DNA of 12,330 nucleotides from Rhodospirillales bacterium (GTDB taxonomy: Bacteria; Pseudomonadota; Alphaproteobacteria; Rhodospirillales; Casp-alpha2), in the NCBI GenBank assembly GCA_021775275.1, contig JAJFIE010000519.1:1-12330 (forward strand). Direction: 5' to 3'. The notes beneath the pieces were generated by a model, which saw only the letters and a list, made by a program, of their open reading frames with translations, did not search any database and was not told the DNA's origin. The position numbers were made by a program, and so were the translations under genes. Within the stretch, counting starts at the first letter, position 1; every line of letters begins with the position of its first letter. Below, one piece after another: positions 1-6,778 of the stretch.

Positions 1-993
1 GCAAAAGAAGACCGCGCAGAAGACATCCGCCCCTGTATTTCCTGCAACCAGCTTTGTCTCGGGCGCCGCATGCGGGATTACTGGGCATCCTGTCTGGTCA
101 ACCCGTCCGTCGGCCGGGAATTTGACTGGGACGGCGACACGCCCCTGCCGACGGACAATCCGCGTGAAATTCTGGTGGTCGGCGCAGGTCCTGCGGGACT
201 GGAAACCGCCCGCATGGCGGCGGAACGGGGACACCGGGTGCGACTGGTGGAAAAACTGGGCGAAATCGGCGGCCAGTTCAGACTGGCGGCGGGACAGCCC
301 GAACGGGGCGAGATCGGCGGCCTCATTGCGTGGTATCAGACCCAATTGGAAAAGCTCCAGGTCCGGGTTGATCTGCGCACGGAAATGACCGCCGACGATA
401 TCCGGAATTCCGGCGCGGACGCCGTTGTCTTATGTACAGGGTCGAACCCGGCGCGTTCAGGTTATCAGCGCGCCATGCCACACCGGGATACCCTGCCGGG
501 CGTGGAGCAGGACAACGTCTGCACGGTTCACGACGTGCTGGATGGCTCGGTCATTCCGGGAACCAATGTACTGTTGCTGGATGATATCAATGGCTGGTTA
601 CCGGCGTCCCATACGGCGCTTCATCTGGCGCAACAGCGCCATATGGTCACCGTGGTCACGGCGGCTGACTTGCCAGCCGCGCAAATGGACTATAGCTCGA
701 CCGGCGGCACCACCCGCGAGAGGTTCTGGAAATACGGCGTCGAAGTCATCACCTCCACCGCGCTGATGAAATGGCACGGCAATACAGCCACCTTCCTGCA
801 TCTCTATCATGGCGAGGAGGAACAACGCGATTTCGATACCCTGGTCCTGGCGACCACCAGCGTTGCGGAAAACAGCCTCACCCTTGCGCTCGATGGATCG
901 GGCATGGATATTCACACCATCGGCGACGCCACAGCGGCGCGCACGGCCTCCATGGCGTTTTTCGAAGCGCGGCGGCTGGCGCTTGGCCTGTAG
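1..993 (+). CDS. NADH:flavin oxidoreductase, OYE / 2,4-dienoyl-CoA reductase (FadH-like) family, 5' truncated
   Basis: The frame is open from base 1, so the N-terminal TIM barrel that binds FMN lies outside the window and the first ATG (base 70) is internal. What is visible is the link and the C-terminal part. Cysteines at visible residues 12, 15, 19 and 31 (RPCISCNQLC, then SCLVNP) form the CxxCxxxC-x11-C site that holds a 4Fe-4S cluster in this family. A dinucleotide-binding motif (VVGAGPAG, glycines near visible residues 61, 63, 66) starts the FAD/NAD(P)H domain. Family members pass electrons from NAD(P)H through FAD and Fe-S to FMN and act on enoyl-CoAs or on N-methylated amines. The Cys spacing and SCLVNP resemble FadH more than trimethylamine dehydrogenase, but the substrate-binding barrel is missing, so I do not assign a substrate. 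A LysE-type exporter follows 19 bases downstream and is probably co-transcribed. Confidence 0.88.
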   Translation, partial: AKEDRAEDIRPCISCNQLCLGRRMRDYWASCLVNPSVGREFDWDGDTPLPTDNPREILVVGAGPAGLETARMAAERGHRVRLVEKLGEIGGQFRLAAGQPERGEIGGLIAWYQTQLEKLQVRVDLRTEMTADDIRNSGADAVVLCTGSNPARSGYQRAMPHRDTLPGVEQDNVCTVHDVLDGSVIPGTNVLLLDDINGWLPASHTALHLAQQRHMVTVVTAADLPAAQMDYSSTGGTTRERFWKYGVEVITSTALMKWHGNTATFLHLYHGEEEQRDFDTLVLATTSVAENSLTLALDGSGMDIHTIGDATAARTASMAFFEARRLALGL

Positions 994-1012
994 GAATTGA
1001 AAAGGACATGCC

Positions 1013-1639
1013 ATGACCCAATTCGTTGACCCGACTTTGTGGGTAGCCTTTGTGGCGGCGTCCGCCCTGCTGGCGATTATTCCCGGCCCCATTGTCACGC
1101 TGGTGGTCGCCAACAGCCTGACCCATGGCAGCCGCTCAGGTTTACTCAACATCCTTGGCACGACCAGCGGCAACATTATTTTCTTTCTGGTCGGCGCGCT
1201 GGGGATGGCATGGGTGCTGGCAGGAATGGCCCAGTGGTTTGATGTCGTTCGCTGGGCGGGCGCGGCCTATCTGGTGTATCTGGGGGTCCGGCAGTGGCGC
1301 GAGAAAGGTCATGGCCTGGAAGAACACCAGGAAGCGAAGCGCGGGCAATCGCTCTATTGGCAGGGCTTTATTGTCGCCATCTCAAACCCCAAAACCATTG
1401 TTTTCTACGCGGCGTTTTTCCCCCAGTTCATGGACCCGACGTTACCGGCAACCGAACAGCTTTTTGTCCTCAGCATGACATTTTTGGTGGTCGCGACATC
1501 CATTGATATTTCCTATGCCCTGCTGGCGGGCCGTCTGCGTCCCTGGCTGACGGGCGAAAGACGCGGGCGCATCCGCAACCGGATCACCGGCACACTATTG
1601 ATCGGCACAGGTCTCGCCCTGGCGTTGACCCGTCGATAA
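1013..1639 (+). CDS. LysE/RhtB family amino-acid exporter
   Basis: A 208-residue, strongly hydrophobic inner-membrane protein of the usual length for the LysE/RhtB translocator family, whose members export amino acids or small related metabolites. The N-terminal helix ends in the family motif around IIPGPIVTLVVANSL (residues 23-37), followed by a Gly-rich segment (HGSRSGLLNILGTTSGN). A mid-protein stretch (QGFIVAISNPKTIVFYAAFFPQF) matches the conserved Asn-Pro-Lys region of the family. About six membrane segments can be picked out by eye. The ATG at 1013 has an AAAGGA-like ribosome site about 9 bases upstream and lies 19 bases after the oxidoreductase stop, which suggests one transcript. The exported substrate cannot be read from the sequence. 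The link to the upstream oxidoreductase (export of a product or an excess amino acid) is inference. Confidence 0.9.
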   Translation: MTQFVDPTLWVAFVAASALLAIIPGPIVTLVVANSLTHGSRSGLLNILGTTSGNIIFFLVGALGMAWVLAGMAQWFDVVRWAGAAYLVYLGVRQWREKGHGLEEHQEAKRGQSLYWQGFIVAISNPKTIVFYAAFFPQFMDPTLPATEQLFVLSMTFLVVATSIDISYALLAGRLRPWLTGERRGRIRNRITGTLLIGTGLALALTRR

Positions 1640-1829
1640 ACGGTTTAAATTATATCGATTCTAACTTGATCACAGTTTCGTGATACAGGCCGTTCATCTG
1701 AAATTTGCTCAGAGATCATGCTATCTAGTCTCACAGCACAACAATTCCGGACGGGTAAAGAGAATTGCGTGTGATATGGGGAGCGTGCGCCTGTGGGGGG
1801 ATGCACCTTGCATCAAGTGGGGACGTTGG
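1640..1829 (+). other. 190-base gap before the diguanylate cyclase start
   Basis: This stretch separates the exporter stop from the preferred cyclase start at 1830. It is AT-richer than the flanking genes near 1640-1735. A small hairpin (ATCAC 1669-1673 with GTGAT 1680-1684, six-base loop) has no T-run behind it and is a poor terminator. One GANTC site lies at 1657-1661. The cyclase frame stays open back to a GTG at 1680, but the residues it would add (Cys-, His- and Trp-containing, not membrane-like) do not resemble any domain I know. No clear -35/-10 pair was found. Confidence 0.5.
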
Positions 1830-3071
1830 ATGAGAAAATGTTACGAACTCCGTGACTACCTGCCCGTCTATGCCGGCGCCCTGGCGTTTGTCGGCGTATT
1901 GGTCATCGCCGCCCATTTCACCATTGACCGGATTGCCGGCGAGCAGAAGACCGCTGCACGCCTGATCGAAATGGCCGGAACCCAGCGCATGCTGAGTCAG
2001 CGCGCAGCGCGCCTCACACTGGAATACGTCACCACAAGCGATATTGCGCAGCGTGGATCAGTCCGCGAGATGATTGATGAGGCCCATGCAGAAATGAGAG
2101 CCACCCATTTGACTCTCACGCAGGGAAACCTGTCGCTCGGCATTCCTGTTGCTGCGTTGGATGCCATTGACGAAATCTACTTTGGTGAACCGCATCTGCT
2201 GGATCAGCGCGTGCGATTGTTCATGTATGACATTCGGGAAATCCTCGGCAAAACCTGGGATGCTGATCTGGAAAACAGCGTTTACGTGAAATCCATTATT
2301 CAGGAATCCCGCCAGGCGCTGCTTGCGTCCCTCGACGACGCCACAGATCAGTTCATGACCAACAGTATGGCGCGTGTGGAAAAATTGCGCACGATGATGA
2401 AGATCATGCACGGGATTGTCATCGCGGCAATCATTTGTATCGGGGTTTTTGTTTTTACCCCGCTGTTCCGCCGTGTGGTCAGGCAAAGCGAAAGCCTTGC
2501 CGATGCAGCCCATACTGACACATTGACCGGCGGACCCAACAGACGGGGCTTTATGATGTCCGGCGCCAGCGAATTTTCCCGTGCCTTGAGGCACGGCGCC
2601 GCCTTGAGTGTCATGGTTCTGGATATCGATCATTTCAAGAACATCAATGACAGCCTCGGGCACGCCGCCGGGGACCAGGTTATCCGCAGCCTTGCGGAAA
2701 CCTGTATGCATACCCTCAGACAATCCGACACCTTCGGCCGACTGGGCGGTGAGGAATTCGGCATTCTACTGCCGGAAACTCACCTCGAAGAAGCGTTGCA
2801 GGTAGCAGAAAAGCTGCGTGAATTACTGGCGAACACGCCGGTAAGCAGGGAGGGTGCGGAAATACGTTATACCGTCAGCATTGGCGTTGCGGAACGAATG
2901 GCGTCGGACGAGTCTCTTGAAGCGTTATTGGGCCGGGCGGACATCCGCATGTTTGCGGCCAAGAATGCGGGGCGAAACCGGGTCATTTCATGTGAAGGCG
3001 AAATAGCCGCGCACACGCCGAAATCCATGACAGACGCCTTGCCATTTGACCGCCCCTTACTGAACCACTGA
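1830..3071 (+). CDS. membrane diguanylate cyclase with PilJ-like sensor segment and GGDEF domain
   Basis: Makes cyclic di-GMP from two GTP. With the ATG at 1830 the protein has 413 residues. It has a first membrane helix (about 11-31), an external helical region opening with AGTQRMLSQRAARLTLEYV (about 49-67), which resembles the type IV pili methyl-accepting transducer N-terminal (PilJ-like) segment, a second helix (about 193-213), and a C-terminal GGDEF domain (about 226-390). Metal-binding LDIDHFK (Asp265, Asp267) and the active-site GGEEF (306-310) are intact, so catalysis is expected. RQSD (297-300), five residues before GGEEF, is a canonical RxxD product-inhibition site. The usual LTGLPNRR reads LTGGPNRR here. 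The start at 1830 was chosen because GGGGA lies 5 bases after 1818 and the N-terminal helix follows at once; an in-frame ATG at 1776 and GTG at 1680 are alternatives. The signal sensed is unknown. Confidence 0.88.
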   Translation: MRKCYELRDYLPVYAGALAFVGVLVIAAHFTIDRIAGEQKTAARLIEMAGTQRMLSQRAARLTLEYVTTSDIAQRGSVREMIDEAHAEMRATHLTLTQGNLSLGIPVAALDAIDEIYFGEPHLLDQRVRLFMYDIREILGKTWDADLENSVYVKSIIQESRQALLASLDDATDQFMTNSMARVEKLRTMMKIMHGIVIAAIICIGVFVFTPLFRRVVRQSESLADAAHTDTLTGGPNRRGFMMSGASEFSRALRHGAALSVMVLDIDHFKNINDSLGHAAGDQVIRSLAETCMHTLRQSDTFGRLGGEEFGILLPETHLEEALQVAEKLRELLANTPVSREGAEIRYTVSIGVAERMASDESLEALLGRADIRMFAAKNAGRNRVISCEGEIAAHTPKSMTDALPFDRPLLNH

Positions 3072-3117
3072 AACCATTATCATCGCATCACATGATTTCC
3101 GGGTGACGTTCATGGCC

Positions 3118-3124
3118 GGAAGGG
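3118..3124 (+). promoter_or_regulatory. ribosome binding site of the twin-helix protein gene
   Basis: GGAAGGG sits 4 bases before the ATG at 3129 and supports that start over the in-frame ATG at 3138. Confidence 0.6.
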
Positions 3125-3128
3125 CTAT

Positions 3129-3347
3129 ATGAACGACATGGATACGTTGCTGAGTTTTTTTCTGGGATTAGCCATGGTGGCGACGCTGGCCGTTCTGGTG
3201 GTTGGTATCGTTTCGTTTGCTGTCCATGGTCAGTTCTATATCAAGAACGCCAACAAGCTGATGCGCGCACGGGTCATTTTACAGGGCATCGCCTTGCTGA
3301 TATTCGCCGTCATCATGTGGCTGGCCGTCGCACCACCGCAACTCTAG
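3129..3347 (+). CDS. twin transmembrane helix small protein
   Basis: A 72-residue inner-membrane protein with two predicted helices: residues about 5-30 (LLSFFLGLAMVATLAVLVVG) and about 49-68 (VILQGIALLIFAVIMWLAV), joined by a short polar loop holding YIKNANKLMRARV. The loop and lengths match the small twin-helix family that in alphaproteobacteria is often encoded just before a cobalamin adenosyltransferase, as it is here with 15 bases between them. Its biochemical function is not known to me, and the linkage to adenosylcobalamin synthesis is positional only. A GGAAGGG ribosome site supports the start. The protein is complete and shows no export signal beyond the helices. Confidence 0.82.
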   Translation: MNDMDTLLSFFLGLAMVATLAVLVVGIVSFAVHGQFYIKNANKLMRARVILQGIALLIFAVIMWLAVAPPQL

Positions 3348-3362
3348 CGGACAACAGTACCC

Positions 3363-3926
3363 ATGGTGACCTTATCGAAAATATACACCCGGGGCGGCGA
3401 TAGCGGCGAAACCTCGTTGGGATCAGGTGAACGGGTGCCGAAACACGCCTTGCGGGTCGCAGCATACGGCACAACGGACGAAGCCAACAGCGTTATTGGC
3501 CTTGCCCGGTTGCACACCAAAGGGGACGCCGACGCCATGTTGGGGCGTATCCAGAATGACCTGTTTGACCTCGGTGCAGACCTTTGCACACCAGAGGGAG
3601 GCGAACGCCGTCACGGTGCATTGCGCGTTGGCGATGGGCAGGTCGACCGCCTGGAATCGGAAATCGATGATATGAACGCCGGGCTGGAGCCGCTGAACTC
3701 CTTCGTTCTGCCGGGCGGCACACCAGCGGCGGCGCACCTGCATCTGGCCCGCTGCGTGGTCAGGCGAGCCGAACGCCTGATGACGGAACTCGGCATACAC
3801 GAAGACGTCACCCCTGCCGCCATCCGCTATGTGAACCGGTTGTCTGACCATCTGTTTGTGTTGGCGCGGGTGTGTAACGATCAGGGTAAATCCGACGTTC
3901 TGTGGCAACCGGGAGCCAACGCATAA
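3363..3926 (+). CDS. cob(I)alamin adenosyltransferase, PduO type
   Basis: Transfers the adenosyl group of ATP to the reduced cobalt of corrinoids, giving adenosylcobalamin, the cofactor of enzymes such as methylmalonyl-CoA mutase. The 187-residue length is normal for the PduO family. The ATP-binding N-terminus KIYTRGGDSGETSLG (6-20) is present, followed by YGTTDEANS (35-43), LPGG (116-119), RRAER (134-138) and NRLSDHLF (158-165), which together define the family. The start is set by the N-terminal motif. The Shine-Dalgarno signal is weak, consistent with translation coupled to the twin-helix gene 15 bases upstream. In related genomes this pair is often followed by etfB-etfA and 3-hydroxybutyryl-CoA dehydrogenase; here only the dehydrogenase follows. 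The sequence is full length with no missing key motif. Confidence 0.93.
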   Translation: MVTLSKIYTRGGDSGETSLGSGERVPKHALRVAAYGTTDEANSVIGLARLHTKGDADAMLGRIQNDLFDLGADLCTPEGGERRHGALRVGDGQVDRLESEIDDMNAGLEPLNSFVLPGGTPAAAHLHLARCVVRRAERLMTELGIHEDVTPAAIRYVNRLSDHLFVLARVCNDQGKSDVLWQPGANA

Positions 3927-3989
3927 CGGCACTGCACAATCCGGGGGAATTCGGGGTTTTCCTGTTTGTTTTCATATGATGAAGGTTCG

Positions 3990-4018
3990 TTGACACCTCC
4001 GAAACTCAAGATTATTGT
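3990..4018 (+). promoter_or_regulatory. sigma-70-type promoter for 3-hydroxybutyryl-CoA dehydrogenase
   Basis: TTGACA (3990-3995), a perfect -35 hexamer, is followed after exactly 17 bases by TATTGT (4013-4018), which matches four of six positions of the -10 consensus. A start site near 4025 would give a leader of about 80 bases containing the hairpin at 4065-4094. This separates the dehydrogenase from the adenosyltransferase as its own transcription unit. It was read by eye only. Confidence 0.6.
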
Positions 4019-4064
4019 GCAACTGCGAAATACACAGGGGTTACGGGTATTCCCCCAGGAATTA

Positions 4065-4094
4065 GCGAAGGATTAGCGCCCGATAATCCTTCGC
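4065..4094 (+). promoter_or_regulatory. perfect 11-bp inverted repeat (leader hairpin or operator) before the dehydrogenase gene
   Basis: GCGAAGGATTA (4065-4075) pairs perfectly with TAATCCTTCGC (4084-4094) around an 8-base loop GCGCCCGA. The 3' arm ends one base before the GAGGAG ribosome site at 4096-4101. There is no T-run, so it is not a standard terminator. It could be an RNA hairpin affecting translation or stability, or a protein-binding palindrome. A short direct repeat ATTAGCG (4061-4067 and 4072-4078) overlaps the 5' arm. Confidence 0.65.
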
Positions 4095-4106
4095 CGAGGA
4101 GATCGA

Positions 4107-4988
4107 ATGTTGCAGGATATCACCAAGATAGGCGTGATCGGCGCCGGACAAATGGGAAACGGGATCGCACATGTATGCGCCCTGTCTGAATTCGATGTTC
4201 ATCTGGCCGATGTATCGCAGGAAAATCTTGAAAAAGGCCTCGCCGCGATTAAACGCAACATGGACCGCCAGGTCCAGCGTGACCTGATTTCCGCCGATGA
4301 CGCCAAGGCCGCCCAGGCGCGCATCAAATCCGGAACCGACTACAAGGGTTTCAAGGACTGTCAGCTTGTGATCGAAGCGGCGACCGAGAAAGAAGATGTC
4401 AAAAAAAGTATTCTCGAGGAGCTCTGCCCGGTTTTGGACGAAGGCGCATTGATTGCGTCGAACACATCATCCATTTCCATCACACGGCTGGGCTCCTACA
4501 CAGATCGTCCGGGTAAATTCGTCGGCATGCATTTCATGAACCCGGTTCCCCGCATGGAACTGGTGGAATTAATCAGAGGCATCGCCACCGACGAGGAAAC
4601 TTTTTCCTGCATTCGCGAGTTGACCAAAAAACTGGGCAAGAAACCGGTCAGCGCCGAGGATTTCCCGGCATTCATCGTCAACCGCATCCTGCTGCCCATG
4701 ATCAACGAAGCGATCTACACCCTTTATGAAGGTGTCGGGTCCGTGGACGCCATCGATACCGCCATGAAACTCGGCACCCACCATCCCATGGGCCCGCTGG
4801 AACTGGCCGACTTCATCGGACTGGATGTCTGCCTGGCGGTCATGCAGGTTCTTCACGAAGGACTGGCGGACACCAAATACCGTCCCTGCCCGCTGTTGAC
4901 CAAGTATGTGGAAGCGGGCTGGCTGGGCCGCAAGACCAATCGCGGGTTCTATGATTATTCCGGTGATACGCCGGTACCGACCCGGTAA
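4107..4988 (+). CDS. 3-hydroxybutyryl-CoA dehydrogenase
   Basis: Oxidises 3-hydroxyacyl-CoA (typically hydroxybutyryl-CoA) to the 3-ketoacyl-CoA with NAD(P)+, or runs in reverse, in short-chain fatty acid, butyrate or polyhydroxybutyrate-related metabolism in the cytoplasm. The 293-residue length is standard for the stand-alone enzyme. The Rossmann motif GAGQMG spans residues 12-17, with Asp35 at the end of the second strand as expected for NAD specificity. Catalytic residues align by spacing with the known enzymes: Ser121 (SNTSS), His142 (HFMNP), Glu154 (ELVELIRG) and Asn192 (VNRILLPMINEA). The C-terminal helical domain, including THHPMGPLELADFIGLD and the closing GWLGRKTNRGFYDY, is intact. 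GAGGAG at 4096-4101 fixes the start. The gene has its own promoter and leader hairpin. Its stop lies 15 bases from the stop of the convergent methyltransferase-family gene. Confidence 0.94.
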   Translation: MLQDITKIGVIGAGQMGNGIAHVCALSEFDVHLADVSQENLEKGLAAIKRNMDRQVQRDLISADDAKAAQARIKSGTDYKGFKDCQLVIEAATEKEDVKKSILEELCPVLDEGALIASNTSSISITRLGSYTDRPGKFVGMHFMNPVPRMELVELIRGIATDEETFSCIRELTKKLGKKPVSAEDFPAFIVNRILLPMINEAIYTLYEGVGSVDAIDTAMKLGTHHPMGPLELADFIGLDVCLAVMQVLHEGLADTKYRPCPLLTKYVEAGWLGRKTNRGFYDYSGDTPVPTR

Positions 4989-5003
4989 AGGTGCGGGAAA
5001 GGG

Positions 5004-5924
5004 TCAGGCAAAGGCCGCACTTAACGCCTTCACATGATCCGGCCCCAGACCGCAGCATCCGCCGATCAGGCGAACCCCGCGATCAACCCAGCCCCTGGCG
5101 GCGACCGCCAGATCATCGGGTGAAATCACGTCCACAAACTGCCAGTTGGGCATGGTGAAATAGCCGGATTCCGGGTACACGCCCACGGGGCCGGTCCAGT
5201 ATTTTTGCACCGCATCCAGCGCTGCATCCACATCCGGCACCGGTGTATGCATGATGTTGAGCGCTTGTACCGGATAGTTCGCCAGCGCCTGCACCAGCTC
5301 ATCAAAATGCCGCGACGAATCATCGAAGACGCCCAGATGATCGCACCCCTTGTGATGCATGGCGCTCATACCGATCCACACCGGCAGCCCTGTTTCCAGC
5401 GCCGATTCGACAACGGGTTTGGAGTATTCTGTGCGTTCACACATCTCAAGGGCGATGATTTCCACTCCGGCTTTGGCCAACAATTGAGCCTGCTCCCTTG
5501 ATGTTCGCGCCACGGCTTCGGGAGATTCCCATTCGCTGCCCTCTGCCGTCACCCACTCACAGATCGATCCGGCAATAGCGACGGGCCGGTCGGCGGCGTT
5601 TTCGCGGGCCTCACGGGCCAGCTCCACGGCGTTGCGATTGATGGTGGCGACCTGATCGCCATGACCCGCCGGGTCCAGCATGTGCCGTCCGCTGGAAAAT
5701 GTATTCGCGATGATGACCTCGGCGCCGGCGCGGATAAAGGCTTCATGCACATGGCGCACCGTATCCGGCGCATCGAGCACGGCCATGCCGCTCCAGCAAG
5801 CGCCGTCCATGGGCACGCCGGATTTCTCCAGCTCCGTACCCATGCCGCCATCGATAATCAGCGGTGCGCCTTCGCCTGCCAGCCGCCGTGATATCCACGT
5901 TGTGTCCTGTATCTGCGCCGCCAT
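5004..5924 (-). CDS. homocysteine S-methyltransferase-family protein with altered zinc site
   Basis: It belongs to the BhmT / MmuM / MetH N-terminal fold, whose members move a methyl group to homocysteine through a zinc-bound thiolate. With the start at 5924 it has 306 residues. Visible family features are DGGMGTELE (25-33), ANTFSS (73-78), AGSIC (118-122), YPESGYF (250-256) and the C-terminal GGCCG (288-292), which gives the paired Cys zinc ligands 290 and 291. The third ligand, normally the Cys of a GxNC motif, is absent: the site reads ALNIMH, with Ile224 there and His226 two residues on. Either the His substitutes or the chemistry differs, so homocysteine should not be assumed as substrate. 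The start at 5924 is preferred over an ATG six codons upstream because AGAGGA (5931-5936) lies 6 bases before it. The gene is divergent from the phosphodiesterase gene. Confidence 0.85.
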   Translation of the reverse strand: MAAQIQDTTWISRRLAGEGAPLIIDGGMGTELEKSGVPMDGACWSGMAVLDAPDTVRHVHEAFIRAGAEVIIANTFSSGRHMLDPAGHGDQVATINRNAVELAREARENAADRPVAIAGSICEWVTAEGSEWESPEAVARTSREQAQLLAKAGVEIIALEMCERTEYSKPVVESALETGLPVWIGMSAMHHKGCDHLGVFDDSSRHFDELVQALANYPVQALNIMHTPVPDVDAALDAVQKYWTGPVGVYPESGYFTMPNWQFVDVISPDDLAVAARGWVDRGVRLIGGCCGLGPDHVKALSAAFA

Positions 5925-5961
5925 GGCGGTTCCTCTTTCCATCTATCCGGCATTGGGTAAT

Positions 5962-5971
5962 CATGATCATG
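5962..5971. promoter_or_regulatory. 10-bp palindrome between two divergent genes
   Basis: CATGATCATG is a perfect palindrome in the 58-base gap between the methyltransferase-family gene (minus) and the phosphodiesterase gene (plus). It ends where the ribosome site GGAGAG (5971-5976) of the latter begins. It could be an operator, but a 10-bp palindrome can also arise by chance. Confidence 0.3.
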
Positions 5972-5982
5972 GAGAGACACCC

Positions 5983-6777
5983 ATGACCGCAACAAAAATC
6001 GTAATCGTTACCGACACCCACCTGATCGAACCGGACGGCATATTGCATGGCCTTGATCCGCGCGCGCGTCTGGATGCCTGCATCCGTGATATCAATACGC
6101 ACCATGGTGATGCAGCATTGTGCCTGTTTGCGGGTGATCTGACCGATGACGGATCGGATGCAGCCTATGAGAATTTTCACGCGGCCATCGGCGCCCTTGA
6201 TCTTCCCTGGCGATTGCTGATCGGCAACCATGACCATCGGGAACGGTTTCGCCAGTCGTTTCCCGAAACGCCCGTGGATGATAACGGGTTCGTTCAAAGC
6301 ATGGCAGAGACGCCAGCGGGCGCGTTTATACTGCTCGACACCGTCAATCCCGGTGCCCATCACGGCGCATTCTGCGAGGCGCGGGCGGCCTGGCTCGACG
6401 CCGCGCTCGAACGCTGCACCGGGCGCAAAGTCTGCCTGATCATGCACCACCCACCGTTTGAGATCGGCATCCCGTCCCTTGATCGCATCCGGATTCTGGA
6501 ACCGGATTTGCTGCGCGGTGTGATCGAAAACCACACAAACATCCGTCACATGTTCATGGGCCATGTGCACAGGCCGGTCTCGGGTAGCTGGCTCGGCATT
6601 CCCTACACCATGCTGCCCGCCACCAATCATCAGGTGGTGCTGGACCTGGAAAATGAAGACCCCATCTATTTCAGCCATAACCATCCGGGATACGGCATCG
6701 TACTGATGGACGATGAACGCGTGGTGGTGCACACCCAGGATCCCATGGAAGAAGCGGCGGCGGACAACAGGCGCTAG
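5983..6777 (+). CDS. calcineurin-like metallophosphoesterase (class III cyclic nucleotide phosphodiesterase type)
   Basis: A 264-residue cytosolic dinuclear-metal phosphoesterase. All metal-binding blocks are present in order: TDTH (Asp11, His13), GDLTDDG (Asp52), GNHDHR (Asn82, His83), MHHPP (His155) and GHVHRP (His194, His196). This set and the length fit the class III family that includes CpdA, which hydrolyses cAMP, and related phosphodiesterases. Which substrate is used cannot be decided from motifs. The frame is open far upstream (to 5680, antisense to the divergent gene), but the start at 5983 is right because the protein then opens directly with the first strand and metal motif, and GGAGAG lies 6 bases before the ATG. 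The next gene starts one base after this stop, so pde, the broken nucleotidyltransferase and the acetyltransferase form one tight cluster. Confidence 0.9.
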   Translation: MTATKIVIVTDTHLIEPDGILHGLDPRARLDACIRDINTHHGDAALCLFAGDLTDDGSDAAYENFHAAIGALDLPWRLLIGNHDHRERFRQSFPETPVDDNGFVQSMAETPAGAFILLDTVNPGAHHGAFCEARAAWLDAALERCTGRKVCLIMHHPPFEIGIPSLDRIRILEPDLLRGVIENHTNIRHMFMGHVHRPVSGSWLGIPYTMLPATNHQVVLDLENEDPIYFSHNHPGYGIVLMDDERVVVHTQDPMEEAAADNRR

Positions 6778-6778
6778 G

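Noticed and set aside
2058-2723. A 221-residue minus-strand open frame inside the diguanylate cyclase gene
   Set aside because: The opposite strand encodes conserved GGDEF motifs, and the antisense translation has no recognisable domain.
3940-3961. Possible intrinsic terminator after the adenosyltransferase (G-rich stretch followed by TTTT)
   Set aside because: Only a 5-bp stem with a wobble pair can be drawn, and the T-run is four bases, so support is too weak.
3933-4021. TGCACAAT (3933-3940) and ATTGTGCA (4014-4021) inverted copies around the dehydrogenase promoter
   Set aside because: They are exact, but only 8 bp and 73 bases apart. One copy overlaps the -10 element, which is suggestive, yet chance cannot be excluded and nothing else supports it.
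5680-5982. A 101-residue N-terminal extension of the phosphodiesterase
   Set aside because: It is antisense to a well-supported gene, has no family similarity, and the ATG at 5983 has a good ribosome site just before the first metal-binding motif.
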